In this document: positions 20,820-29,950 of the stretch, piece by piece
How positions within the stretch are numbered: the stretch's first letter is position 1
Layout of the letters: each line of letters starts with the position of its first letter
DNA from: Verrucomicrobiota bacterium
GTDB taxonomy: Bacteria; Verrucomicrobiota; Verrucomicrobiia; Limisphaerales; J093
Assembly (NCBI GenBank): GCA_027493615.1
Contig: JAOSKK010000038.1
Location: 496,001 to 560,000, forward strand
Length of the DNA: 64,000 bases
Reading direction: 5' to 3'
Notes under the pieces: generated by a model
The model's input: the letters and a program-made list of their open reading frames with translations, nothing else
Database searches by the model: none
What the model was told of the DNA's origin: nothing
Translations under genes and position numbers: made by a program

Positions 20820-20896
20820 AGGTGATTCCCGGACCGAGTGGGGACGCGGGGCGACGGTATCGGTGGAGCAGCGGGCATGCATGGTGAGTGGAGCCT

Positions 20897-20990
20897 AACC
20901 CGGCGCGTGGCTGGTGGGAATGGTGAAGGTGAGGATGGTGCCAATGCGCGCGTGATCCGAGGATGCATCGAACCGACCGTCCGCCGGGCC
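20897..20990 (-). pseudogene. Possible C-terminal remnant of a sensor histidine kinase
   Basis: A short frame ending in TAA near 20897 reads GRFDASSDHARIGTILTFTIP, which resembles the final GGR...S..G.GT.(F/L)TF.(I/V)P strand of histidine kinase ATPase domains. No N, G1 or other kinase boxes are found nearby, so at most this is a residual tail. It may be a chance resemblance. Confidence 0.25.
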
Positions 20991-21015
20991 CTCGCCGCTA
21001 CGCCCGTTGTCCTGC

Positions 21016-23090
21016 TCAAGGGACGACGACGCGGTACAGGCGGAGAGTGGCGTCGGGCGCAAGCGGGTCGGTGAAATCGACCAGGCCGAAGGCGTCGGTG
21101 GTGGCTTCACCGACCGGGGCCCAAGTCCCCAGCGAATCGGCGGCTTCGAGACGGGCAGGCTGGAGAGGTTCCCCTCGGAAGCGCAGGGTGAACGCGTTGT
21201 CCGTGGTGAACCCGAAGCTGACGATTTCCCCGGCCGGCGATGAAGTCGAGTCCGGTAATGCTCTGGGAAGGACTGGTCAGTTCGACCTGGCGGTAAGTCG
21301 GGGTGAAAGCCAGTCCGTTGCCGGGGGTACGATGCGATAGACACCCAGATCCACGCCGGGCATCGGAGCGAACTGATAGGCGCCGGTGGTGTCGGTGGTG
21401 GTGGTGGTGGGAAGCGCGGTGGCCGAAAGGAGGGTCAGGATGACGCCGGGATAGGGCGAGTTGTCCGCGCGGGTGACGCGGCCGGCCAGCCCGGCGAAGG
21501 GCCGTTCGAAGGCGCCGATGTCGTAGGCGGCACCCTGGGGGCGGGCGACGCCGCGCTGGTCGTTGGCGAGGCCGGCGAGGGTCGCGGCGGCGTCGATGGC
21601 TGGACTCCCCGCCAGCAGGGGGATGGTTTGGGTGGCGCCGCCGTAATCTCCGAGATCGCCCAGCAGCGGATCGGTGCTCGCAAGACTCCCAAGGGCGTGA
21701 AAGGGAAGCGTGTTGTCCGAGCTCAGGTTGTGCCCGAGGTCTTCGCAACCGCCGTAACCGTTCCCGCCGGAGACGCTGTAGGCCACGAGCGAGCTTTGGA
21801 GGGCGAGGGTTCCGCCGGTGCGGGCGAGGTGGCCGCCGCCATGGACACCCGGGCGGCCCGGGCGTGGATTGATGGGATCCAAATCCCAGGAATCCTGCCC
21901 TGCGGCACCGCCAGCGCCACCCGTGGCAGCACCGTCCGCGAAGGTGCAATGGACCACCTGGGCATGGGCACGGGTCCACAACGCACCGCCGAGGGCGTCG
22001 CCGCCGTTGCCGCCTTCCCCTCCGCGGAACTGGGTGCCGTTCCCGGCGTCGCCGCCGCCGCCACCGGTCGCGGCATTGGCGGCGAAGGTGCAGTTGGTGA
22101 GGGTGAGGGTGCCTTCGTTGGCGATGGCACCTCCTTCGGCGGTCCCGCCGGGCCGACCGGGCCGACCCCAGCCTGAAGGATCGGTGAACTCGTCGGCGGC
22201 CAGGCCGCCGGTGACGGTGTTCGTGTGGAAGGTGCAGGCGACCAGCGCGGCGTCACCGGCCGAGAAGAGGGCGCCGCCGGCCGCCGGGGCGCCACCGTGG
22301 CTGCGACCCGGCAACGGCACGGCGTCCTGGTGCCCGCCCGTGCCGGAGGCGCCACCGGTGCCGCCGGCACCGGCCGTGGCGCGGTTGTTGGTGAATGTGC
22401 AGTCGTGGGCCTGCACCGTGCCGAGACTGAAGATGGCGCCGCCTTGGGCCACACCGGGTTCACCGCCGTCTCCGCCCCGCCCTCCTTGCAGGCCGCCGTT
22501 GCCACCGGCGCCCCGTTGCCGCCGTCGCCGCCTTCGGCGCGGTTGCTGGTGAAGCGGCACCGGGCGAGGTGGAGCGTCCCCAAGTTAAACAGCGCACCGC
22601 CGCGGCCGATTTGACCCGTGCCCCCGTCGCCCCCGCGGGAGCCGAAGCTGAATCCGTGGGCGCCGGCGGTGCCGACCGGCCCGTCCGGACCCGCGGCGAC
22701 GTGGTTCTGGAAGACGCAGTTGGTGGCGAGGACGGTGCCTTCGTTGTACACGGCGGCGCCGTTGGTGCTCAGGCCGTTGGCGAGGGTGAGGTTCAACAGC
22801 GTGAGGGTGACGCCGGGGTGAACGTTGAACAGCCGCGTGCGGTCTGCGCCGGAGAGGGTGACGGTGGCGGTGTTGGTGGCAGCGTCCAGGGTGGTGTCGG
22901 CGAGGATCTCGAGGGGGGCGACGAGGCTGAAAGTGAGATTGGCGGTGGTGGGGAAGGTGACACGTCCGCCACCCAGCAACGCACCGTAGAGCGAGGCAAG
23001 GGAACTGTTGGTCACAGCCCCGCCGGCGAAGGCGGACGTGGGAAGCAGCACGAGGATCGCGAACGCAAGGGAGGAAAGGAGCCTGGGGAA
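21016..23090 (-). CDS. Secreted glycine-rich beta-helix protein (choice-of-anchor Q type)
   Basis: Surface or secreted beta-helix protein of about 690 residues. A leader-like segment (LLSSLAFAILVLLPTSAFA) is followed by GALLGGGRVTFPTTANLTFS, LADTTLDAATNTATVTLSGA and repeated units with NEGTVLATNCVF, LGTLHLARCRFTSN and EGTLTLTNCTFAANAATGG, separated by glycine-rich loops. Then come GSPAIDAAATLAGLANDQRG and DIGAFERPF, typical of choice-of-anchor Q proteins, a carboxypeptidase-regulatory-like region (GRVTRADNSPYPGVILTLL, TTDTTGAYQFAPMPG) and the W...LYRVVVP end module. Frame breaks occur near 22505, 21305 and 21240. No ATG, GTG or TTG lies in frame between the upstream repeat and the leader, so the start is unresolved. 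No enzymatic motif was seen. Confidence 0.7.
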
Positions 23091-23470
23091 CGTTGGACTG
23101 TAGGAGCCGACGTGCGGAGGCGAAGGGCTGTTGCCCGTGACCCGCCGCGACGCCTGCTCAAGTCGGCGCCTACAGCGGGTAGGAGAGTTCCGTGCCGGGC
23201 GCTGCGCAGTGGCCACAGGCCGGCGAAGGTGCAGGCGGGACGCCCGCACCACAGGTGCATGGAGCGCCTCTCTCAGCCCCATTCCCGCTGTTCGTAATCG
23301 GCGGAGAATCCAAGACGGGGAGTTCCTCCACCGATGACGAACATCGGGGATTGAGGAAGCATCGTTGGCCTCGGCGGCCATGCCCTGAGGCCATGAACCT
23401 GGAATCCGCGAGTCCTTGGAAATCAACATGGCGATTTCAGGTTCATGGGCCGGCGTGAGCGGGGTCGGCA
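23091..23470. repeat. Gap with one family-2 and one family-1 repeat
   Basis: A family-2 hairpin (GTAGGAGCCGACGTGCGGAGGCG ... AGTCGGCGCCTAC) spans about 23100-23172. A family-1 copy (B) follows from about 23216 to 23400, with hairpin arms CCGCTGTTCGTAATCGGCGG and CCACCGATGACGAACATCGG. Together they fill the space between the secretin stop and the beta-helix gene start. At 23392-23451 the phrase CATGAACCTG occurs at one end and CAGGTTCATG at the other. Confidence 0.8.
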
Positions 23471-25894
23471 TCACTTGCCGAACAGGGTCTTGAGTCGCGC
23501 GCCGGTGTTCTCCTCGTACTCGTCCACGCTCCGTTCCATCTCGCGGATGCCGGGCAGGCGGTTCCGTTCGGCCTCGGCTTCGGCGGCGGCGTCCTCGGGG
23601 GTGATGAGGACCGTGGGGCGGATGAGCACGATGAGCTCGCTGCGGGAACTGTCACTGCCCTTGCTGCGGAAGGCGGCGCCGAGGAGCGGGATGTCCTTGA
23701 GAAGGGGCACGCCTGAACTGGTCTTGCTCTTGGAGGTGCGGATGTAGCCGCCGAGGATGATGGTCTCGCGGTCACGGACCGAGACGGTGGCGCTGGCGTA
23801 GCGATGGACGGTGCGGGGCAGTTTCCCGACGTTGGGGAACTCCTCGAAGCCGGAGATTTCCTCGATGTTCTGGTCGATTTCCATCACGACGAGGCCGTCG
23901 GGGGTGATGAAGGGCGTGACGTTCAACTCGGTGGAGACGTCGAGTTGCTGGAACGAGGATTGCGGTCCGTAATAGGACCCGCCATAGGAGGTGGTGGTGA
24001 CATAGGGGACGGACTGACCGACGGAGAAGACGGCGGGCATCGCGTGGCTGGTCTGGACGCGCGGGCGCGAGAGGATCTGACCTTTGTTGTTCGAGGCGAG
24101 GGCTTCGACGGCGACCGTGAGATCGTCCTTGAAACGGGCGAGATAGCTGAAGCCGGCACCGCCGCTGGCGATGTTGGTGAGACCGGCAACGAGGTTCTGG
24201 CCCTGACGACTGGCGGCGACGGACGTCCAGTTGCCGGACTGCTGGGGGTTCATGAGCCAGGAGACGCCGAGCTGGTAGGCATCGGTGAGGGCCACATCCA
24301 TGATGATGGCGTCGATGACCACCTGGGCCAGGAGTCGATCGACCTTGGCGACGATGTTGGTGATCATCTTCATGTCGTCCTTGCTGGCGTACACGATGAG
24401 GGAATTGGAGCGTTCGTCCGGGACGATGCGGGCGTCTTCGAGGAGTTGCAGTTGCTGGGCCTGCTGGCCGGCGGCGCGGTTCAGGATGGACTGGAAACGC
24501 TGGTTGAAGGTGGTGGCGGGGTTGGGAGTGGCCGGTCGGGCGGCGGTGCCGACGGGGGCCGCAGCCGCCTGTTGGGGGTAATAGCCGCCCAGGGGATTGC
24601 GGTAGGCACCACTGCTGTAGCCTCCCAAGCCGGAGCCGCCGACCCGGCTGCTGTAACCGGTGCCGCCGCGCATGGCGCGGGAGCTGGTGCGACCGACGCC
24701 GGTGGTGCGCGCAACGGCTCCGGCGCCCGTGCCGACGCCAGCGCCCGAGCCGCCGATGAGGGCGCTCATGGTGCCGTAGATCTCGTCCACCTTGCCGTAC
24801 TTGATGGGGATGACCTCGAGCTTGTAGTCGCGTTCCACCTCCACATCGACCTCCTCGAGGATCTCGGTCATCCGCTTCACGTTGGCGGGGTAGTCGCGCA
24901 GCACCAGCGTCATGGTGCTGTCGATGGCGAGGATCCCGTTCTGGGTCTTGCTGAAGCCACTGATGATCTGCTGGAGCTCCGAGGGCAGGGCGTGTTTCAC
25001 CTTGACCACCTTGGTCACGAACTGGCCGGTCTCGGAGAGGTCTTTCGGGTTGAGACTCGAGAAAGCGCCGCCCTCCTGCAGGACCGTGTTCGAGGGCACG
25101 GCACTGACGAACTTCTCGCCCACATTGAGCATGGTGATGCCGTTCATCGCCAGCACCGTGTCGAGGGCCTGGATGGCTTCCTCGGTGGTCCAGGGGGTCT
25201 GATTGCTCAACATCACGCTGACCTTGGGGAGCGCGGTGGTCCGGAGCACGGTGCGCTGGGTGAACTCGGCGTAGATGGTGAGGACCTGCTCGATGTCCGC
25301 CATTTGGAGCGCGAGCACGCCCGGAGCAATCAGGCCGTCGGCCCCCGCCCCGGCCGCGCCGGTTCCGCCCGCGGCCGCAGAGGCTGCCAAGGGGCTGGCG
25401 CCCGCACCGGGAACGGCGGCGGCACCTGCGGCCGGGGAACGCCGGCGGGTGGAAAGCCAGGAACCGCGGGTTGGGCCGCGGGACTGGCGGGCAGTCGCGC
25501 AGGGGGGAACGGGCAGGGCGGGCTGGGCTGCAGGAGACGTCGTGGATGTGGTCCGGGGGCGGACGGTGCCCGGGGTGGGGACGGGCGGACTGGGAATGGC
25601 CGCGGGGGTGCCGGTGGGCGTCGTGCGCGGCGTGGCGGCCGGGGGTCGAACAGGCATCCGGGTGGAACTCGGCACCGGCGGGACCGGGAAAGCGGGCGCG
25701 GCCGAAGGCGCCGGCGTGGATTGTGTGTCGGCAGGCGCGGCCGCCGGGGTTCGGCGGCGGCAGGGTCCGTACCCGGCGTCTCGGCGGGGGTTGGCGGGGC
25801 GTCCGGCGCGGCGGGGACTGCGAGCGGGTGACCAGGACGCCGAGGCCGACGGTGAGGGCGGCGAGCGCGGCGAGGGAGACGGGGGGATTTTCAC
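23471..25894 (-). CDS. gspD: Secretin of a type II secretion/type IV pilus-like system
   Basis: Outer-membrane secretin, the exit channel of type II secretion or the PilQ pore. The GTG at 25894 overlaps the previous stop (GTGA). With one base restored in the CCCCCC run near 25885 the start reads as a hydrophobic segment (VSLAALAALTVGLGVLV), then a long Pro/Thr/Ala-rich linker with more slips (to about 25380). Secretin N-domains follow (VLALQMADIEQVLTIYAEF, VVKVKHALPSELQQIISGF, RDYPANVKRMTEILEEVDV), then a Gly/Ser/Tyr-rich insert of about 90 residues (plus-strand 24540-24770). The secretin core comes last: ARIVPDERSNSLIVYA, AQVVIDAIIMDVALTDAYQL, RPRVQTSHAMPAVFSVGQSVPY, VRDRETIILGGYI and VPLLKDIPLLG. 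A glycosylation-like or flexible function for the insert is speculation. Confidence 0.88.
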   Translation of the reverse strand: MKIPPSPSPRSPPSPSASASWSPARSPRRAGRPANPRRDAGYGPCRRRTPAAAPADTQSTPAPSAAPAFPVPPVPSSTRMPVRPPAATPRTTPTGTPAAIPSPPVPTPGTVRPRTTSTTSPAAQPALPVPPCATARQSRGPTRGSWLSTRRRSPAAGAAAVPGAGASPLAASAAAGGTGAAGAGADGLIAPGVLALQMADIEQVLTIYAEFTQRTVLRTTALPKVSVMLSNQTPWTTEEAIQALDTVLAMNGITMLNVGEKFVSAVPSNTVLQEGGAFSSLNPKDLSETGQFVTKVVKVKHALPSELQQIISGFSKTQNGILAIDSTMTLVLRDYPANVKRMTEILEEVDVEVERDYKLEVIPIKYGKVDEIYGTMSALIGGSGAGVGTGAGAVARTTGVGRTSSRAMRGGTGYSSRVGGSGLGGYSSGAYRNPLGGYYPQQAAAAPVGTAARPATPNPATTFNQRFQSILNRAAGQQAQQLQLLEDARIVPDERSNSLIVYASKDDMKMITNIVAKVDRLLAQVVIDAIIMDVALTDAYQLGVSWLMNPQQSGNWTSVAASRQGQNLVAGLTNIASGGAGFSYLARFKDDLTVAVEALASNNKGQILSRPRVQTSHAMPAVFSVGQSVPYVTTTSYGGSYYGPQSSFQQLDVSTELNVTPFITPDGLVVMEIDQNIEEISGFEEFPNVGKLPRTVHRYASATVSVRDRETIILGGYIRTSKSKTSSGVPLLKDIPLLGAAFRSKGSDSSRSELIVLIRPTVLITPEDAAAEAEAERNRLPGIREMERSVDEYEENTGARLKTLFGK

Positions 25895-26535
25895 GGCTTG
25901 GGAGGGGCGATCCGGTTGGTATTCGTGGCGGCGGCGGCCAGCGGGGGCGCGACGGCGGGGCTGGGGCAGGTCGGCTGGTCTTGGGTTTCTTCTGGTAACT
26001 GGCGACGAGGGTGATGCTGCCGTTGAGCTTGTAGCGGGGGATCGGGGCGGAGGTCCATGTCGCGGACGCGGATCATGGAGTTCCCGGTACCGAGGGAGTG
26101 GAGGAAGTGTACGAGGGGTTCCTCGCTGGTGTTGACGCCGACATTGACGACCTGTTCGTCGAAGAAGGTGTTGGTGCTCGTGGTGGAGGCACCGGCCGTG
26201 CCGACGCGCGTGCTGGTGATGGGGACGCCATGGAGGTTGGCCTGGGTCTGGATGGTGCGCATCAGTTCGAGGGCTTGTTCCTCGGGCAGGACGGCCGAGC
26301 CCTGGCCCTCGAGTTCGCGCAGGCGGGCTTGGTACTCCGGGATGCGGGCGATTTCGGCGCGGTATTGCTGCAGTTTCTTGCGGGCGTTCTGGAGGGCGTT
26401 TTGCGAAGCCTTCCACTGGTCGAGCTTGGGCCAGACAAAGAACACGCTGACGAGCACGGTGACGACTGCGAGCACCGCCGCGAGGATGCGCTTTTCCTGC
26501 GGGCGCAGATTCAGAGAATCGAGGAGGCTGCTCAT
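25891..26535 (-). CDS. PilO/GspM-like inner-membrane assembly protein
   Basis: Bitopic inner-membrane component of the same secretion/pilus machine, about 215 residues. It starts at the ATG at 26535, which overlaps the upstream stop (ATGA). The layout is SLLDSLNLRPQEKRIL, a transmembrane helix (LAAVLAVVTVLVSVFFVW), a coiled coil (LQNARKKLQQYRAEI), then a small ferredoxin-like domain (LELMRTIQTQANLHGV, LVHFLHSLGTGNSMIRVRDM). Two compensating C-run slips near 26035 and 25965 flank LNGSITLVASYQKKPK; the frame then ends AAAATNTNRIAPPKP. Topology and position between PilM/N-like and secretin genes support PilO/GspM rather than a named orthologue. Confidence 0.75.
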   Translation of the reverse strand: MSSLLDSLNLRPQEKRILAAVLAVVTVLVSVFFVWPKLDQWKASQNALQNARKKLQQYRAEIARIPEYQARLRELEGQGSAVLPEEQALELMRTIQTQANLHGVPITSTRVGTAGASTTSTNTFFDEQVVNVGVNTSEEPLVHFLHSLGTGNSMIRVRDMDLRPDPPLQAQRQHHPRRQLPEETQDQPTCPSPAVAPPLAAAATNTNRIAPPKP

Positions 26536-27909
26536 GGGAGGTCGCGCCGGTTGATCTCGCATTCGAGGCTCCAGGTGGCTTCCGCACCGGGCCGACCGGG
26601 GGTTTGGATGGACTTGGTGGTGACCGAGCTGAAAAGGGGGCGACCCGCGATGGTGGCCCGGGCGAGGGCGGCGTTGTATTCGGTCACTTTGCCCTGTTGG
26701 TCGGGCGGGACGGAGCCCATGAGGCCGAGTTTCTTGCCCCGCTGGAAGGTGAGAGAATTCAGGGTCATGGAGTCGGGCAGCGCTTCGGCGGCGGCCTTCC
26801 AGCAGTCGAGGGCGGCGAACTTGAGGTTGACCTGTTCCTGGAGGATCTCGACCCGCGCGCGGAGCTGGAGGGCCTGGTTGTGGTTGGCCGTTTCGAGCGC
26901 GATCTGATGGTCCACACTCCCTTTCTGGTAGTCGAGGATGCTGAGGTAGGCGAGGTAGCCCAGGACGGCGAAGACATAGACGAGCGCCACCGCACCCAGC
27001 GCGCGCATCCAGAGCCGATCCACGAACTCACGGCGATAGCGCTGGGCAATCTCCGGGGGCAGGAGATTGACCGGCGTGCGCGCGGTGGCGGAGACAGCGG
27101 CGATCTGCGCGGGCGAGAGGCGTTCCTGCCAGCGGACTTCGTGACCGCTGAAGTCCTTGAGGGCGGCGTCAAACCGCGCGGCGAGCGTGGGCTCGGCGAC
27201 AAGGGTCACGGGTGGCAGCTCCGCGAGCCAGCCTTCGAGCTCCCCCGCCCAGGCGGTGCGGCGGAGGGTTTCGATCAAGCGGTCCGCGGTGCCGGCGTTG
27301 TCGGCGAACCGGCCGAGGCTGACATGGCGCAGTTTGCCTCCGACCCACCAGGCCGTGAGCGTGGTGAGTTGGCCGGCGGCGAGGTCGGCGAGCAAGACAA
27401 TCCCGTTGGTCGGAGATGGCAGGGCGAGGAGTTCGCGCAGGGCGGGTAGTTCGAGGCGGTCGGGACGGTAGCCAGCCTGTTCCAGCGCCCCGAGGTGCGC
27501 TTCGACCACGGCGCGGTCGGCGATCAGCAACAGAACGGTCACCGGCTCGCCGGGCGCCGAAGGGAGCGGCTCGATGCCCCAGACGCTCTGGGGCCGCGGG
27601 CAGGGGAGAGAGCTTCTCGAGCTGGAACTCGACGAGCGCTGGCAGTTCGGCGGGCTCGGCAGGGGGCAGTTCGACAATGCGCAGAAAGACCTGTTCGGGA
27701 GGCAGCCAGGCGATGTTGAGGCGCGGCTGCCAGGTGTGGCGGAAGGTCTTTCCGATCCGGTCCGCCGGCAGGGTCTCTTCCGTGGTGAACCGCCGCTCGA
27801 ACTCCAGGGAGGCGTTCTCGCCTTTACGGTTGAACTGCCAGAGGAGGCGCTCGGCACCCGCGGGGGCCAGCACGTTGCAGGACGTCCAACGTTGGGTCTT
27901 GGCGGCCAT
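26532..27909 (-). CDS. PilM/PilN (GspL)-like assembly platform protein
   Basis: About 460 residues combining a cytoplasmic actin-like PilM/GspL region with a PilN-like membrane part. The ATG at 27909 gives MAAKTQRWTSCNVLAP; the first part includes WLPPEQVFLRIVELPPAE and FQLEKLSPLP. A shift near 27590 joins it to GIEPLPSAPGEPVTVLLLIADRA, then IVLLADLAAGQLTTLTAWW and DRLIETLRRT. A transmembrane helix (ALGAVALVYVFAVLGYLAYL) is followed by a periplasmic coiled coil (ALQLRARVEILQEQVNLKF) and a small domain (LPDSMTLNSLTFQRGKKLGL). It lies 5 bases after gspE and overlaps the next gene by 4. The assignment rests on architecture and operon position. Confidence 0.78.
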
Positions 27910-27914
27910 GGTCC

Positions 27915-29670
27915 TCAGGGTTTCTCGTCGCCGAGGAGCGCGGTGAGGTGTTCCTCGACCTGGGTCACGCGCAGCACCTCTTCAAGGGTGGTGGGACGGG
28001 TGGCGTGCCGCACCCGTTCCCAGCCCGCCATGCGCAGGGTCTTCATGCCGTCTTCCAGGGCCCGCGCAGCAATCGTTGAGGCGGAGGCACGGCTCATGAT
28101 GAGAGGGCGCATGCCCTCGTTGACGACGAGCAACCTCATAGATCCCGGTGCGATCCTGGTAGCCGAGGAAGCGGCATTCGTCGCATCCGGCGCCCTTGTA
28201 GAAGGTCGTGCTGGCGACCTGGTCGCGCGGGAACCCGATCTTGGCCAGGTACGTGGGCTCGACCGTTTGGGGAGTCTGACAGGCGGGACAGATGAGGCGA
28301 ACGAGACGTTGGGCCATGACGGCTTCGACCGACGACGCGACGAGGAAGGGCTCGATGCCCATGTCAATGAGGCGGGTGAAGGCGCTCGGGGCGTCGTTCG
28401 TGTGGAGCGTGCTGAAGACCAGGTGGCCGGTCAGGGACGCGCGGATCGCAATCTCGGCCGTTTCGAGGTCGCGGATTTCGCCGACCATGACGACGTTGGG
28501 GTCCTGGCGCAGGATGTGGCGCAGGCCGACGGCGAAGGTGAGGCCAATCTCGGGGCGGACGGCGATCTGGTTGATGCCAGCGATTTCGTATTCGACCGGC
28601 TCCTCGACCGTGATGATGCGCTTGGTGGGGAGGTTGATTTCGGTGAGGAACGTGTAGAGCGAGGTCGACTTGCCGGAGCCGGTGGGACCGGTGACCAGGA
28701 AGATCCCGTGGGGTTTGCGGATGAGCTGGCGGATCGCTTCCTCCTCGCGCGCGGGCAGGCCGAGGCTGGGCATGGTCCAAATCTGGCCGCCCCGGCGCAG
28801 GAGCCGGAGGGACGTGGACTCCCCGTAAACGGTCGGCACGGTGGAGACACGGATGTCGATTTCCTGGCCCTTGATGCGGACGTTGATGCGTCCGTCCTGG
28901 GGAGGCGCTTCTCGGCAATGTTCATGCCGGCCATGACCTTCACGCGGGAGAGGATGGCCGACTGGTATTTCTTGAGCTCGTTGGGGACCGGGGCCCGGTA
29001 GAGCATGCCGTCGATGCGGTACCGGATCCGGAGGTCCGTCTCCATGGGCTCGAAATGGATGTCGGTGGCGCGGCTGTTGTAGGCCTCCCCAGACGATCTG
29101 GTTGACGAATTTGATGACGCTGGCTTCCTGGTCGTCCTCGGTGATTTCCTTGCTGACGGCCTGTTCCTCATCGCCGGCATCGTCCTTGGCCATGCCGTCG
29201 AGCGTCTCGGCGCCGACGCCGTAGATGCCCTTGAGGCCCTTGTCGATTTCCTCACGCGGGGCGAGGACGAACTGGACGTGCTCGCCGGCGTCGAAAAGGA
29301 CGGTGCTGATCATGTCCGAGTCGAACGGATCGGCTGGGGCGAGCCAGACGTGGTCCCCCTCGATCTTCACGGGGCTGACCTGGTGCTGGAAGGCGGTCTT
29401 GGGCGAGAGGCGACGGCGCAGCTCGCGTTTGGCCTCTTCTTCCTGCGGCACGCTGATGCGCTCGACGTACGGCCAGCCCAGGGCGGCGGCCACGCGGGGC
29501 AGGAAGTCCGCTTCGGTCAGCTCGAGCCGCCGCTGGACGTGTTCGAGAAGGGTCTTGGCCTTCGCGCCTGACTCCGGCTCAGCCGCCCATTCGCGGCGCC
29601 ACTGATCCCATTGGTCGGCGCCGGCCAGGGCGGCCTGGCTCAGCAGTCTCTTGATGGAGGCAACAGCCAT
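27915..29670 (-). CDS. gspE: GspE/PilB-type secretion ATPase (three frame breaks)
   Basis: Hexameric traffic ATPase that powers pseudopilus or pilus assembly at the inner membrane. It starts at the ATG at 29670 (MAVASIKRLLSQAALAG). An N1E-like domain contains AAALGWPYVERISVP; then come VIKFVNQIVWG, ATDIHFEPMETDLRIRYRID, Walker A GPTGSGKST, the Asp box (IITVEEPVEYEIAGINQ), Walker B NVVMVGEIRDLETAEIA and the His box SLTGHLVFSTLHTNDAPSAF. A tetracysteine zinc site follows (CPACQ and CDECRFLGY), as usual for GspE/PilB. Frame breaks are near 29092, 28905 and 28137; the last segment ends LTALLGDEKP at 27915. It is the first gene of the operon and the rejoined length (about 585) is normal. Confidence 0.9.
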
Positions 29671-29866
29671 GTTCAAGGCAGTCAGACGACGGGTGATACA
29701 ACCGGTGCGCGCAAAAGTTGCGGCCGCCGGGGGTGATCGCACCCGTGATCGACGCGGGAGACCATGCCGGGGCAGCTGCAAAAATCAAAGCTCAAGCCTT
29801 CTGTGGTCCCCGAGACGACACGGCGGTTTTCAGGGCCGAGGCCGGATGGCGCCTCGCACGAGCCCG

Positions 29867-29950
29867 TGGGGTCGCATCTTAACATTGAACATTCGGCGGT
29901 GTCGCGAGGCACATCCGCATGCGAATGTTAAATGTTAAGATGCGACCCCA
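29867..29950. repeat. Long inverted repeat at the 3' end of the CotH gene
   Basis: TGGGGTCGCATCTTAACATT at 29867 is the reverse complement of AATGTTAAGATGCGACCCCA ending at 29950, and pairing continues to about 29 bases per arm with one mismatch. The loop is GC-rich and about 25 bases. The last codons and TAA of the CotH/lamin-tail gene (29928-29930) lie inside the right arm. A transcription terminator or a mobile REP-like element are both possible. Confidence 0.8.

Noticed and set aside
23804..25831. 675-residue open frame on the plus strand opposite the secretin
   Set aside because: Asp/Gly/Val/His-biased composition mirrors the secretin codons; no recognisable motif or leader.
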